NCBI RefSeq assembly: GCF_001894785.1
Contig: NZ_BCWW01000006.1
Coordinates: forward strand, 371,597 to 435,596
DNA from: Rhodococcoides fascians NBRC 12155 = LMG 3623
GTDB lineage: Bacteria > Actinomycetota > Actinomycetes > Mycobacteriales > Mycobacteriaceae
Direction of reading: 5' to 3'
Length of the DNA stretch: 64,000 nt
The notes under the pieces are model-generated. The model ran no database searches, was not told where the DNA came from, and was given only the letters and a program-made list of their open reading frames with translations. Both the position numbers and the translations under genes were made by a program. Of this stretch, positions 1-12,484 are shown in pieces. The first letter of the stretch is position 1, and the number at the start of each line of letters is the position of its first letter.

Positions 1-4
1 CTCC

Positions 5-697
5 GTGCGCCAGGTCCACCGATCGAGCCTGATCACCCAGGTCACTGCAGCCCTGCGCGACGAGATCACGTCGAAACGATGGCCGGTCGGCAGCAGAATT
101 CCCACCGAACCGGAGCTGTGCGAGATGACCGGCACCGGGCGAAACACGGTTCGTGAGGCCGTTCAGGCACTCGTCCACGCCGGCATGGTCGAGCGACGGC
201 AGGGGTCGGGAACGTTCGTCATGACCTGCTCGGACCTCGGCGGCACCCTGGGCAAGTACTTCTCGGACGCCCGTTATCGCGACGTCACCGAGCTCCGGGA
301 AACTCTCGAGGTGACCGCAGCAGCATTGGCTGCGGATCGACGCGACGAGCACGACATCCGAGAGATGAACGACGCCCTCGAGAACCGCAATGTCGCCTGG
401 TCGAGCGGCGACGTGCCGTTGGCCGACGCCGTACGAATCGACGCGCGCCTGCATCGGAGCATCGTCGCCGCCAGCCACAACGCGATCTACCTGGAGTTCT
501 ACGACTCGTTGCTACCGGTGATCCACGAGACGATCAGAGAACACGCCACTGCTCACGACGACGACTACGTCGCCGAGCACACAGCCCTCGTCGACGCCAT
601 CGTGGACGGTGATTCGGCCCGGGCAATCGCCTCCGCCCGGTCGCTGTTCCGCGAACTCTCCGCCCCTCCGGGCCACGCGCCCGAACCTACAGAATGA
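5..697 (+). CDS. GntR/FadR-family transcriptional regulator (5' end at window edge)
   Basis: This is a DNA-binding repressor or activator of the FadR subgroup of GntR proteins. Residues about 8-75 form a winged helix-turn-helix, with the typical IPTEPEL and RNTVREAVQAL segments, followed by a GSGTFV wing. Residues about 95-220 look like an all-helical FCD ligand-binding domain with conserved Asp and His positions (DARLHR, ASHN). The GTG at 5 gives a near full-length protein of 230 aa, but a start upstream of the window cannot be excluded. The effector and targets are unknown; no metabolic gene in the window is an obvious partner. Confidence 0.85.
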   Translation: MRQVHRSSLITQVTAALRDEITSKRWPVGSRIPTEPELCEMTGTGRNTVREAVQALVHAGMVERRQGSGTFVMTCSDLGGTLGKYFSDARYRDVTELRETLEVTAAALAADRRDEHDIREMNDALENRNVAWSSGDVPLADAVRIDARLHRSIVAASHNAIYLEFYDSLLPVIHETIREHATAHDDDYVAEHTALVDAIVDGDSARAIASARSLFRELSAPPGHAPEPTE

Positions 698-1592
698 GAC
701 GCACCAGATCTGCCGTGCGCGCGAGGCCGGGAAATGCCTCCGACGTCGACCGCGGATGAAGTGCGTGCACAGCCAGACGAAACATCAACGCGCGCAACAG
801 CATCTGCGGCCATTCCGGTAGATCGTCCCACCGGCCCACCAGACCGTCGTCGGCGTCTCCCCACGAGAGCGCGTCCACCACGGCGACGCCGGCAGCCCAC
901 GACGCCGGACGCCAGTACGGGGTGATATCGCTGATCCCCGGAGCATCGCTGCCGGAGAACAACACCGTCCCGAACAGGTCGCCGTGTACCAATTGGTCCG
1001 GCGATTCGACGGGCTTACGCAGTGTCGCAAGCTGTTTGACCAATTCGAGGCTGCTCTTGCCGTCACTCGACGACGGCTCCGGCGCACCCGCACCGCGAGC
1101 GGTCCGTAGCGGAACGGCCTCCCAGGCGGCCCGGTCGGCCGCGACGAACACGTCGACGTCGGCCCACGGGGCGACGGGTGGCTGCACCAAGAAGCGGGGA
1201 CGTTCCAACTGCGCGGTCGCTGCGTGCAACCGCATGGACAACGAGACCACTTCGTCGTGGCGAGGCTCGGGTTCGCCTGCGACGAACGTATCTGCACGCC
1301 AACCGGACACGACGTATCGACCATCGGTCGAGCGCACCGGTCGAGCGAGGCGCACACCGTCCACAGTCAGTGTTTCTCGCACCTTCGCAGACCAGGCTGC
1401 GCGAGCGTGATCGGCGACGGGCGAGAGCACGACGTCACCCAGACGCCACCCTCCGTCCCAGTCCGCACCCAGTGGCGCAGGCTCGACATCGCGCAGCCCG
1501 AACGTAGAGATCACGTGCTGAGGAGGTTCGACAGAGCTCACGAACGCCACGGTACCGCCGATCGGGCAGAGCTCTGCGGACGACGCGCGCAT
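687..1592 (-). CDS. TIGR02569-family protein, aminoglycoside-phosphotransferase-like fold
   Basis: This actinobacterial protein of unknown function lies just downstream of moeZ on the same strand, with a 17-bp gap. The C-terminal part has a kinase-like LVHGDLFG segment, which resembles the catalytic loop of aminoglycoside phosphotransferases, followed by ISDITPYWRP where the metal-binding Asp would sit. The family assignment is from memory of the TIGR02569 pattern. The open frame extends upstream into moeZ, but that part is arginine-rich out-of-frame sequence, so I place the start at ATG 1592; a GTG at 1541 is also possible. The last codons overlap the convergent GntR gene by 11 bp. No substrate can be assigned. 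Confidence 0.75.
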   Translation of the reverse strand: MRASSAELCPIGGTVAFVSSVEPPQHVISTFGLRDVEPAPLGADWDGGWRLGDVVLSPVADHARAAWSAKVRETLTVDGVRLARPVRSTDGRYVVSGWRADTFVAGEPEPRHDEVVSLSMRLHAATAQLERPRFLVQPPVAPWADVDVFVAADRAAWEAVPLRTARGAGAPEPSSSDGKSSLELVKQLATLRKPVESPDQLVHGDLFGTVLFSGSDAPGISDITPYWRPASWAAGVAVVDALSWGDADDGLVGRWDDLPEWPQMLLRALMFRLAVHALHPRSTSEAFPGLARTADLVRLIL

Positions 1593-1609
1593 GCGGCCCA
1601 GCCGCCACG

Positions 1610-4871
<3,262 letters not shown>

Positions 4872-4901
4872 CCAGCCGGTCGGGCATCCCTCCCACATAC
4901 G

Positions 4902-4940
4902 CCACACGCCCCTCGTTCGAGTAGAACGAGGGGCGTGTGG
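4902..4940. terminator. Bidirectional terminator between tetR and DUF3107
   Basis: A perfect 17-bp stem (left arm 4902-4918, right arm 4924-4940) closes a 5-nt GAGTA loop. It lies between two convergent genes and so can end both transcripts. There is no long T-run on either side. Confidence 0.85.
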
Positions 4941-4954
4941 TGTTACCGGCCGTC

Positions 4955-5182
4955 TCAGGTGGTTGCGAACCCGACCTTGCGAGGATCGGACGGGCCGATC
5001 TCGACGTACGACACCTTGGCGGTCTGGATCAAGAACTTGCGTCCCTTCTCGTCCTCCAACGACAGCACTCCGTCCTTACCTGCGAAGGCGGTCGATACGA
5101 GCGCCTCGACCTCGGCCGGGGACTGCGCACTGTTCACGACGAGCTCACGGGAACTCTCCGACACACCGATCTTGACCTCCAC
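4955..5182 (-). CDS. DUF3107 family small protein
   Basis: This 75-residue soluble protein of unknown function matches the small Rv3208A/TB9.4-type protein of mycobacteria. It begins VEVKIGV and ends with a beta-rich segment. The frame stays open 24 bp further upstream, but GTG 5182 is preferred because a GGAGG ribosome site lies seven bases before it. It is transcribed toward the terminator shared with tetR. Confidence 0.85.
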   Translation of the reverse strand: MEVKIGVSESSRELVVNSAQSPAEVEALVSTAFAGKDGVLSLEDEKGRKFLIQTAKVSYVEIGPSDPRKVGFATT

Positions 5183-5319
5183 GGTCAACCTCCGAACTCT
5201 CGACAACTGACGCTGTTCTCGCCAGGCTAGTGCAGCCCGCGTGCCGCAGCCGCTTCCAGGCCTGTGCTGTCAGCGAACACCGGCGGGGACCCGCCCCGCC
5301 CGGTGCCCGATCGAGCCGA

Positions 5320-6054
5320 TCAGTCCAACCCGAGCGAGGACATCCGCTCGGCATGCTGCTCCTGCATGCGATCGAACAGTGCGACGACCCCGTTGAGGTC
5401 GCCCGACGCGGTGATGACGAGATCGGTCAGCGACTCGCGCTGCGCGAGCACGAACTGGGCCTGCGTGATCGCCTCGCCGAGCAGTCGACGCCCCCACAAC
5501 ATCAGGCGTGCCTTGTCCTGGGAGCTCGCCCGGACCCGTTCGGACACCTCGTGGACGACGAACTCCGAGTGCCCGGTCTCGGCCAACACGTCGCGAACGA
5601 TCTCCGCGACGTCGGGGGCGAGGCTGTGCGCGATCTGCCGGTAGAAATCAGCGGCGATTCCGTCACCCACGTATGCCTTGACCAGAGACTCCAACCAGGT
5701 CGACGGCGTGGTGGAGGCGTGGTACTCGTCCAGAGCCCGCACGAACGGATCCATCGACGAATACACGTCGAGGCCACGGTTGGACAAAGCCTGTTCCAAC
5801 GTCTCGAAATGACTCATCTCGGCGGCGGCCATACTCGCCAGCGCCACCCGGCCTTCCATGGACGGAGCCATTCGAGCGTCCTCCGCCAACCGGTAGAACG
5901 CAGAGATCTCGCCGTAGGCGAGCACGGCGAACAAGTCGGGAACGCCCGGGTGATCGTGTGCGATCGCGGGCTCCCCTCTGTCCGGATCGCTCGACCCGAC
6001 GAGGGCGGTGGATGCAACTGCGGGCGACGACGACTCCGACGAATGGGCTCCCAT
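5320..6054 (-). CDS. Ferritin-like fold protein
   Basis: This 244-aa helical protein resembles the ferritin-like di-iron group near tRNA hydroxylase MiaE and matches Rv3210c in position. Candidate iron ligands are in AYGEISAF, AAAEMSHFE and ETGHSEFVVHE, which give the repeated E...ExxH pattern. The substrate is unknown. A TACGAT box seven bases upstream of the ATG (6062-6067, minus strand) and the absence of a Shine-Dalgarno sequence suggest a leaderless transcript. Confidence 0.8.
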   Translation of the reverse strand: MGAHSSESSSPAVASTALVGSSDPDRGEPAIAHDHPGVPDLFAVLAYGEISAFYRLAEDARMAPSMEGRVALASMAAAEMSHFETLEQALSNRGLDVYSSMDPFVRALDEYHASTTPSTWLESLVKAYVGDGIAADFYRQIAHSLAPDVAEIVRDVLAETGHSEFVVHEVSERVRASSQDKARLMLWGRRLLGEAITQAQFVLAQRESLTDLVITASGDLNGVVALFDRMQEQHAERMSSLGLD

Positions 6055-6356
6055 TCCACGAATCGTAGACCCGTGTCCGACGCCCCGTCGCGGGGCGCGT
6101 CACACCTGCCGCGACCCGTCGACCGTGGAGAATCGGGCCGGGCAAGCTACCATGGTGTCGATCGTTGCTCGCGGACCTGTCACACGGACCGAAAGCCGAT
6201 GCGGCGATCATCGATAATGTGTGCGCACCTGATCCGGGTCGCCTCGAGAGCTTCGCCGCAGCGAACGTCACAGTTCGCGGCCGCGCTGAGGCTGACGGCG
6301 ACATCACATCGGATTGAGGGCATCGACTTCGGCCGGCAATAGGCCTGTGCCCTTCC

Positions 6357-8024
6357 TTGTGCGTACGTTCGACCACGAGGAAGGCCAGTCCCCTGAGCAA
6401 GATAGTCGTAGACCAAGAATCCGAGACCGGCGACACCACCCTGTCGGCCCAACTGGACGACACGCATGTGCCACCGACGTTCGCCGAGTTGAACGTCGAC
6501 GCCGACATCGTTCGTGCACTCGCCGACATGGGTATCGAGCGCACCTTCGCCATCCAGGAGCTCACTCTTCCGCTGGCCATCGCGGGCGACGACCTCATCG
6601 GGCAGGCCAGGACCGGAATGGGCAAGACGTTCGGTTTCGGCGTGCCTCTTCTGCATCGTCTCGCCACGGAGAATTCCGGAACGACCCCGCTCGACGGCAC
6701 GCCACGCGCGCTGATCATCGTGCCGACCCGTGAGCTGTGTGTTCAGGTCAGCTCCGACCTCGAGAATGCATCGAAGTACCTCAGCGCCGCGAACGGCCCG
6801 GTGAAGGTTCTTTCCATCTACGGCGGTCGCCCGTACGAAGCTCAGATCAGCGCGCTCCAGAACGGCGTCGACGTCGTCGTCGGCACCCCCGGCCGTCTAC
6901 TCGACCTCGCCAAGCAGAACCACCTGATCCTCGGCAAGGTCGGCGTCCTGGTTCTCGACGAGGCCGACGAGATGCTCGACCTCGGGTTCCTTCCCGACAT
7001 CGAACGCATCCTGGGCATGGTCCCCGACAAGCGTCAGACGATGCTGTTCTCCGCGACGATGCCCGGCCCGATCATCACGCTGGCGCGCACGTTCCTGACG
7101 CAGCCGACGCACATCCGGGCCGAAGAGGCTGAGTCCTCCGCCGTGCACGATCGCACCGCCCAGCACGTCTACCGGGCGCATGCACTCGACAAGGTCGAGA
7201 TGGTCGCCAAGGTCCTCAAGGCGGAAGGCCGCGGCGCGACGATGGTGTTCACCCGCACCAAGCGCACGGCGCAGAAGGTCTCCGACGAGCTCGCCGAGCG
7301 TGGCTACTCGGTCGGCGCGGTCCACGGAGATCTCGGGCAGGTCCAACGCGAGAAGGCTCTCAAGGCGTTCCGCACCGGCAAGATCGACGTGCTGATCGCC
7401 ACCGACGTCGCGGCCCGGGGTATCGACATCGACGACGTCACCCACGTCATCAACTACCAGTGCCCCGAGGACGAGAAGACCTACGTCCACCGCATCGGCC
7501 GTACCGGCCGTGCAGGGCGCACCGGTATCGCCGTCACCCTCGTCGACTGGGACGATATCCCGCGCTGGCAGCTGATCGACAAGGCCCTGAATCTGGGTAT
7601 GCCGGATCCGGTCGAGACCTACTCGAGCTCGCCGCATCTGTTCGCCGAGCTCGATATCCCCACCGATGCGACCGGCACCGTACGCAAGGCGGCACCCGCG
7701 CGAGCCGCAGAGCAGGCCGCTGACAAGGCCCCCGACACCGAGTCCGCAGCACCGTCGGCAGAGGCGTCCGCACCGAGCAAGCCGCGCCGCTCACGCAGCC
7801 GCCGTCGCACCCGCGCGGGACAGGACGGGGACCAGGCCTCGACCTCGACCGACTCGGCCAACGCCTCTGCATCGACCGCGAACCCTGTTGCGGCACAGTC
7901 GGATTCGACCGATTCGTCGACACCGGAAGCGTCGACCAAGACCGCTCCTCGTCGCCGACGCCGTCGCCGCACGAGCGGATCGTCCGCCGAGACCGGACCG
8001 TCGACGGCGAGCGCGTCGGAGTAG
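6357..8024 (+). CDS. rhlE: DEAD-box ATP-dependent RNA helicase
   Basis: The protein unwinds RNA, probably in ribosome assembly or mRNA decay. It has the full helicase set in order: a Q-motif near IQELTLP, Walker A in ARTGMGKT, PTREL, TPGR, DEAD in VLDEADEM, SAT in FSATMPG, and HRIGRTGRAG. The C-terminal 130 residues are low-complexity (Ala, Ser, Pro) with two arginine-rich clusters that probably bind RNA. The 5' end is uncertain. TTG 6357 is the first conventional in-frame start but has no ribosome site, whereas CTG 6393 has GAGGAAGG eight bases upstream. The position matches Rv3211. Confidence 0.93.
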   Translation: MCVRSTTRKASPLSKIVVDQESETGDTTLSAQLDDTHVPPTFAELNVDADIVRALADMGIERTFAIQELTLPLAIAGDDLIGQARTGMGKTFGFGVPLLHRLATENSGTTPLDGTPRALIIVPTRELCVQVSSDLENASKYLSAANGPVKVLSIYGGRPYEAQISALQNGVDVVVGTPGRLLDLAKQNHLILGKVGVLVLDEADEMLDLGFLPDIERILGMVPDKRQTMLFSATMPGPIITLARTFLTQPTHIRAEEAESSAVHDRTAQHVYRAHALDKVEMVAKVLKAEGRGATMVFTRTKRTAQKVSDELAERGYSVGAVHGDLGQVQREKALKAFRTGKIDVLIATDVAARGIDIDDVTHVINYQCPEDEKTYVHRIGRTGRAGRTGIAVTLVDWDDIPRWQLIDKALNLGMPDPVETYSSSPHLFAELDIPTDATGTVRKAAPARAAEQAADKAPDTESAAPSAEASAPSKPRRSRSRRRTRAGQDGDQASTSTDSANASASTANPVAAQSDSTDSSTPEASTKTAPRRRRRRRTSGSSAETGPSTASASE

Positions 8025-8033
8025 TCTCCCGCC

Positions 8034-9287
8034 GTGCTGGCTCCAGAACGTAGGTCGAGAACCGATCTCGTCGTCGCGGCAGTCATCGCGGTGACGGTGG
8101 TCGTGGCCGCGAGCGTCGCTTGGCTCACGGGTGACGCTCGGGGCACCACCTCTGTCACGGCCGACAATCCACTCGCGCCGTCCGAGGCGGCCGCCTCCGT
8201 GCCCGCCGCCCTGTCCGAGTTGTGGCGGGCACCGAGTTCGGCGACGGATTCGGCGCATACGCCGGTTCCGGTCGTGACCGGTTCGGCAGTCGTGACCGCC
8301 GATGGCGGTTCGGTCGTCGGCCACGACCCCCGTTCCGGCGACCCGGCGTGGTCGTACTCGCGAGACCTACCCCTGTGCTCGGTGATCGCCTCCTGGAACA
8401 CTGCCGTCTCGGTCTACCGCGACGACCGCGGTTGCTCGCAGGTGACCACGCTCGACGGATCGACCGGCGTCCGCGCAGCACAGCGCACGTCCGACGCAGA
8501 CGACTCGGTGTACCTCTCGTCCGACGGCACCTACGTGACCTCGCGAGGTGACACTCGGATGGAACTGTGGCGCTCGGACATGGTGCGCACACTCGAATAC
8601 GGGCGCGTCGATGCTCCGGTCAACCCGGGTACTCAGCCGAGAACCGGATGCACGCTCCTGTCCACCACGTCGTCCAATTCGCGGACGGCGGTACTCGAAC
8701 AGTGCCCGGGTGAGCCGGCCGCACGACTGTCTCTGCTCAACCCTGCCCCCAAGGATGCGAGCGAACCCGAGGAGTACGGATCCTCGGTGGTCCCGGATCT
8801 CGTCACCTCGGAGCAGGAGCCGACATCCGGACGCGTCCTGGCTCTGACGGGAAGCCTTGTCGCGCTGTATGTTCCGTCCGCAAACGGTGCCCCTGCGCGC
8901 ATCGCGCTCTACGACGACACCGCCACGGCCGTCTCCGAGTTCGCGCTCCCCGCGGGCCTCGGCCCAACATCCGCACCGCCCGCCTCGCCGGCAGCGAAAC
9001 AGGGTTCGGTGTTCACCTGGTTCACCGGCTCCGGAGTGCAGGCACTGAACTCCACCGACCTGACTCCGGCGTGGTCCATGCCCGGGGCCCTCGGCAGCGG
9101 TGCCGTCATGGCCGGCAGGCTACTGGTTCCCGTGCCCGACGCGATCGCGGTGGTCGAGCTCGCCACCGGCACGGTGATTGCCGAGATTCCGATCGATCGC
9201 GGCGACTACGACGGACCGGTGCAGACCTCCGTGATCGGCGATGTCGTCGTCGAGCAGCGCGGTTCCGACCTGGTCGCGCTGGGTTGA
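8034..9287 (+). CDS. Membrane-anchored beta-propeller (PQQ-like repeat) protein of unknown function
   Basis: An N-terminal membrane anchor (about residues 12-35) is followed by roughly 380 extracytoplasmic residues with recurring propeller-blade patterns such as VTADGGSVVGHDPRSGDPAW and a closing blade VVVEQRGSDLVALG. It matches Rv3212 by position and type. The gene starts nine bases after the helicase stop. TAGTCT at 8022-8027 overlaps that stop codon and sits six bases before the GTG, so it could also be made from its own leaderless promoter. No enzymatic motif is visible. Confidence 0.8.
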   Translation: MLAPERRSRTDLVVAAVIAVTVVVAASVAWLTGDARGTTSVTADNPLAPSEAAASVPAALSELWRAPSSATDSAHTPVPVVTGSAVVTADGGSVVGHDPRSGDPAWSYSRDLPLCSVIASWNTAVSVYRDDRGCSQVTTLDGSTGVRAAQRTSDADDSVYLSSDGTYVTSRGDTRMELWRSDMVRTLEYGRVDAPVNPGTQPRTGCTLLSTTSSNSRTAVLEQCPGEPAARLSLLNPAPKDASEPEEYGSSVVPDLVTSEQEPTSGRVLALTGSLVALYVPSANGAPARIALYDDTATAVSEFALPAGLGPTSAPPASPAAKQGSVFTWFTGSGVQALNSTDLTPAWSMPGALGSGAVMAGRLLVPVPDAIAVVELATGTVIAEIPIDRGDYDGPVQTSVIGDVVVEQRGSDLVALG

Positions 9288-9310
9288 TCGAGGACGGCCG
9301 ATCGGAGGAG

Positions 9311-10105
9311 CTACTCCGCAGGGTCGTACGTCTTCAGTTCTGCTGTGCCCTCCCAGTGGGCCAACAAGTTCTCGGCCAGCTCGCGATACGCCTGCGCGCC
9401 CTTGTTCTTTCGCCCCGACAGCACCGTTGCGCCGGATGCACTCGCCTCCGCGAAACGCACCGTCCTGGGGATCGGCGGAGCGAGGACCGGCAGCGAGTAC
9501 CGATCGGAAACATCGCCGAGCACGTCACGGCTATGGGTGGTACGGGCATCGAACAGGGTGGGCAGTGCACCCAGCAGTGCGAGGTCGGGGTTGGTGATCT
9601 GCTGCACCTCGGACACCGTCCGCAGTAGTTGTCCGACGCCGCGGTGAGCGAGCGTCTCGCACTGGAGTGGGACCAGAACCGATTGCGCTGCAGTGAGACC
9701 GTTGAGCGTGAGAACACCGAGCGAGGGTGGGCAATCGATGACGACCACGTCGAAATCCTGCAGAATCGGTGCCAGAGCACGCTTGAGTGCGAACTCGCGA
9801 CCGGCGCGCATGAGCAGCAGCGCCTCCGCACCCGCGAGGTCGATCGTGGCGGGCAACAGCACGATCCCCTCCGCCGTCTCGATCAGTACGTCCTCGACCT
9901 GTGCGTCCCCGGTCAATACCTCGTGCACCGACGAGTCGAGCTTGTCCGGGTTGTGACCGAGCGAGAACGTCAGGCATCCCTGCGGGTCGAGATCGACCAC
10001 CAGAACGCGTCGGTCGAGTGCGTGCAGCGCGGCTGCCAGCGAGGCGACCGTAGTGGTCTTGGCCACGCCGCCCTTCTGATTCGCTACCGCAAGAATTGTC
10101 GTCAC
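9311..10105 (-). CDS. Orphan ParA/Soj-family ATPase
   Basis: This 264-aa P-loop ATPase of the MinD/ParA class has the deviant Walker A KGGVAKTT near residue 11, DLDPQG, and the Walker B-like VVIDCPPSLG. There is no adjacent parB, so it is unlikely to be the chromosomal partition protein; such orphans position other cellular cargo. It matches Rv3213c. GTG 10105 is chosen because AAGGA lies seven bases upstream and the P-loop then starts at the usual distance; the open frame extends well beyond, antisense to other reading frames. Confidence 0.9.
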   Translation of the reverse strand: MTTILAVANQKGGVAKTTTVASLAAALHALDRRVLVVDLDPQGCLTFSLGHNPDKLDSSVHEVLTGDAQVEDVLIETAEGIVLLPATIDLAGAEALLLMRAGREFALKRALAPILQDFDVVVIDCPPSLGVLTLNGLTAAQSVLVPLQCETLAHRGVGQLLRTVSEVQQITNPDLALLGALPTLFDARTTHSRDVLGDVSDRYSLPVLAPPIPRTVRFAEASASGATVLSGRKNKGAQAYRELAENLLAHWEGTAELKTYDPAE

Positions 10106-10161
10106 GCCCTGATCCTTGCCTAGATTCGCCGCTCGAGCGAGGTTTGTCGGTTCCGGGCGCG

Positions 10162-11628
10162 TCAGTGCATCACGATCGGCGGCGCGGATTCCTGAGAAAC
10201 GTGCTTGGTTCGGGGCAGGAAGAACGCGGGCACGAACGTGATGACGATGAGCACCAACGCGACCATGAAGGTGGTCCCGAACGCGCGCGCCGAGATGTCG
10301 AATGCTTCGAGCTGGCTCGAGGCCGTCAGCGCCGGCTTCTGCTGCGCGGTCAACACCACCGACATCAACGCGGTTCCGATCGATCCGGCGGCCTGCTGGA
10401 CGATGTTCATCAATGTCGAACCGCGGGCGACTGTTTCGTTCGTCAACGTCTGCAGCGCAGCAGTCATGATGGGCATCATCGTCGAGCCGAGCCCCACCCC
10501 CATGACGAACAAGGCTCCGATCAACAACGTGTACGACGTGCTGGTGCCGACCTGGGTGAACACCGCCATGCCTGCGGTGATCAGGACCATGCCCATCAGC
10601 ACGATTCGTCCTGGACCGGTCTTGTCCGCGATCACTCCGGCGATCGGCATGGCTATCATCGCGCCGATACCCTGCGGTGCGAGAAGCAGCCCGGCCGACA
10701 GTGTGGACTCGCCGCGGAGCAGGAAGTAGCTGGGAAACAGCAACCCTGCGCCCATGAACGCGACCATGAAGAAGGTGGTCGTGATGACCGCGACGGTGAG
10801 TGAGCGGTTCCGGAAGAGCCTCAGGTCGATCAACGGATGCTCGACGCGCAGAGCGTGGAAGACGAACAACACGATCAGCACCAGGCCCACGATGACCGGA
10901 ACCAGCACCTTGACGGCCAGTACGGTCTCGGTTTCGACGACCGACGACGCACCGTAGAGAAACAGGGCCAGACCGGGCGAGAGCATCAGCATCCCGCGGA
11001 AGTCGAACGATTCCGACGGGGTCGGATTGTCTCGCGGAAAGATCACGATTGCGGCGATCAGCGCGAGAATGCCGATCGGCAAGTTGATGAGGAAGATCCA
11101 GTGCCAGCTCGCGGCCTCGATCAGCCACCCGCCGAGGATGGGGCCCGCGATGGGCCCGATCAGCATTGGCACACCGAGCACGGCCATCACCCGGCCGATC
11201 CGTTCGGGGCCGGCGGCACGCGTCATGATCGTCATGCCCAGGGGCATCAACATGCCTCCGCCGAGGCCCTGCAGTACGCGGAACACGATCAACGACGTGA
11301 TGTCCCAGGCGAAACTGCACAGCACCGAACCGAGAACGAACAGCACCAGTGCCGTGATGTAGAGACGCTTGGTGCCGAAACGGTCCGCAGCCCAGCCCGT
11401 CAACGGGATGACGGTGGCCAAGGCGAGGGTGTACCCGGTCATCGTCCAGGCCGCGTTGGCATACGTGGTCTCGAACACGTCGGTGAACGTCCTCAAGGCC
11501 ACGCTGACGACGGTGACGTCGAGAATCGACATGATCGCGCCGAGAACGACGACACCGGCGATCTTCAGCAACGCTCCGTCGAGCTTCTCCGGGGCACCGG
11601 AGGGCGCGGGCTTCTGCAAGTCGGTCAT
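10162..11628 (-). CDS. MFS drug:H+ antiporter, DHA2 (EmrB/QacA) family
   Basis: This 488-aa transporter has about 14 predicted membrane segments. It shows DHA2 landmarks: LDVTVVSVAL in helix 1, the loop motif GWAADRFGTKR, the helix 4 RVLQGLGGG, and the motif C-like GPIAGPILGGWL in helix 5. It probably exports toxic hydrophobic compounds in exchange for protons. It is not in the mycobacterial version of this block as I recall it, so it may be a lineage insertion between parA and the phosphatase. The upstream 196 bp (11629-11824) is shared with a divergent gene and shows no clear operator. Confidence 0.92.
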   Translation of the reverse strand: MTDLQKPAPSGAPEKLDGALLKIAGVVVLGAIMSILDVTVVSVALRTFTDVFETTYANAAWTMTGYTLALATVIPLTGWAADRFGTKRLYITALVLFVLGSVLCSFAWDITSLIVFRVLQGLGGGMLMPLGMTIMTRAAGPERIGRVMAVLGVPMLIGPIAGPILGGWLIEAASWHWIFLINLPIGILALIAAIVIFPRDNPTPSESFDFRGMLMLSPGLALFLYGASSVVETETVLAVKVLVPVIVGLVLIVLFVFHALRVEHPLIDLRLFRNRSLTVAVITTTFFMVAFMGAGLLFPSYFLLRGESTLSAGLLLAPQGIGAMIAMPIAGVIADKTGPGRIVLMGMVLITAGMAVFTQVGTSTSYTLLIGALFVMGVGLGSTMMPIMTAALQTLTNETVARGSTLMNIVQQAAGSIGTALMSVVLTAQQKPALTASSQLEAFDISARAFGTTFMVALVLIVITFVPAFFLPRTKHVSQESAPPIVMH

Positions 11629-11824
11629 TGTTCTCCAGATCGATGAGAAGAGCTACGAGGTCAATGCAGTGAGCACACTGACGGGCAGGACTGCGTTGCC
11701 TGCGACGGTGAAGATCCAGAAGAGAATAACCGTCCGGTAGGTCTGGACTCAATCGCGTTTTCGGACACATCCACCGGTTCGGTATGACGAAGCCCACACC
11801 CGACCGGCAGGCATGATCGTGTGC

Positions 11825-12484
11825 ATGACCAACCACGGAGCCGTCGAGGCCGGCCGAGTCGTTCTACTCCGTCACGGGGAAACCGAATGGGCCCTCGCGG
11901 GTAAGCACACCGGAAACACCGATGTTCCACTCACCGCGCACGGTGAGCAGCAGGCAGTCGAGGCCGGCTCACTGCTGACTCTGCTGAATTTGCGCGACCC
12001 GGTGGTCATCAGCAGCCCGCGCGAACGGGCCCGTCGAACAGCCGATCTCGCGGGGCTCGAGGTCGATCGAACATGGGATGCGCTGTCGGAGTGGGACTAC
12101 GGCGACTACGAGGGCATCACGTCGTCGGAGATCCACGAGACAGTGCCGCACTGGACCGTCTGGACGCACCCGTGCCCGGGCGGAGAGTCGATCGGTGACA
12201 TCGCTGTTCGCGTCGAACTGGTGTTGTCCGTTGTTCTTCCACTGCTCGAAGGCCGGGACGTGGTGCTGGTGGGACACGGCCATTTCTCGAGAGCACTGAT
12301 CGCCGGCTGGACGGAAGCGTCCATCACCGAAGGGAAGCGCTTCGCATTGTCCCCGGCCGCCTACTCACTGCTCGGTTTCGAGCACTCCTTTCGACAGCTC
12401 ATCGCCCACAATGTTCACCCCTCGATTCTCTCTGCAGCCACCGATCGCTCGATCGGCACCGACCCGGCCGGAGGTCCACGATGA
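11825..12484 (+). CDS. Histidine phosphatase superfamily (phosphoglycerate-mutase-like) protein
   Basis: The catalytic LLRHGETEWA motif lies near residue 14 and a second conserved histidine is in LVGHGHFSR near residue 150, as expected for acid phosphatase-like members of this superfamily. It matches Rv3214, which has been described as a phosphatase rather than a true mutase. ATG 11825 is my choice; ATG 11813 is in frame and adds four residues. The stop overlaps the next start in ATGA (12481-12484), so the two are translationally coupled. Confidence 0.88.
   Translation: MTNHGAVEAGRVVLLRHGETEWALAGKHTGNTDVPLTAHGEQQAVEAGSLLTLLNLRDPVVISSPRERARRTADLAGLEVDRTWDALSEWDYGDYEGITSSEIHETVPHWTVWTHPCPGGESIGDIAVRVELVLSVVLPLLEGRDVVLVGHGHFSRALIAGWTEASITEGKRFALSPAAYSLLGFEHSFRQLIAHNVHPSILSAATDRSIGTDPAGGPR

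Noticed and set aside
9311..10105. The chromosomal partition gene parA
   Set aside because: There is no parB, parS-like site or gidB/rnpA neighbourhood; the locus matches the orphan Soj-like gene instead.
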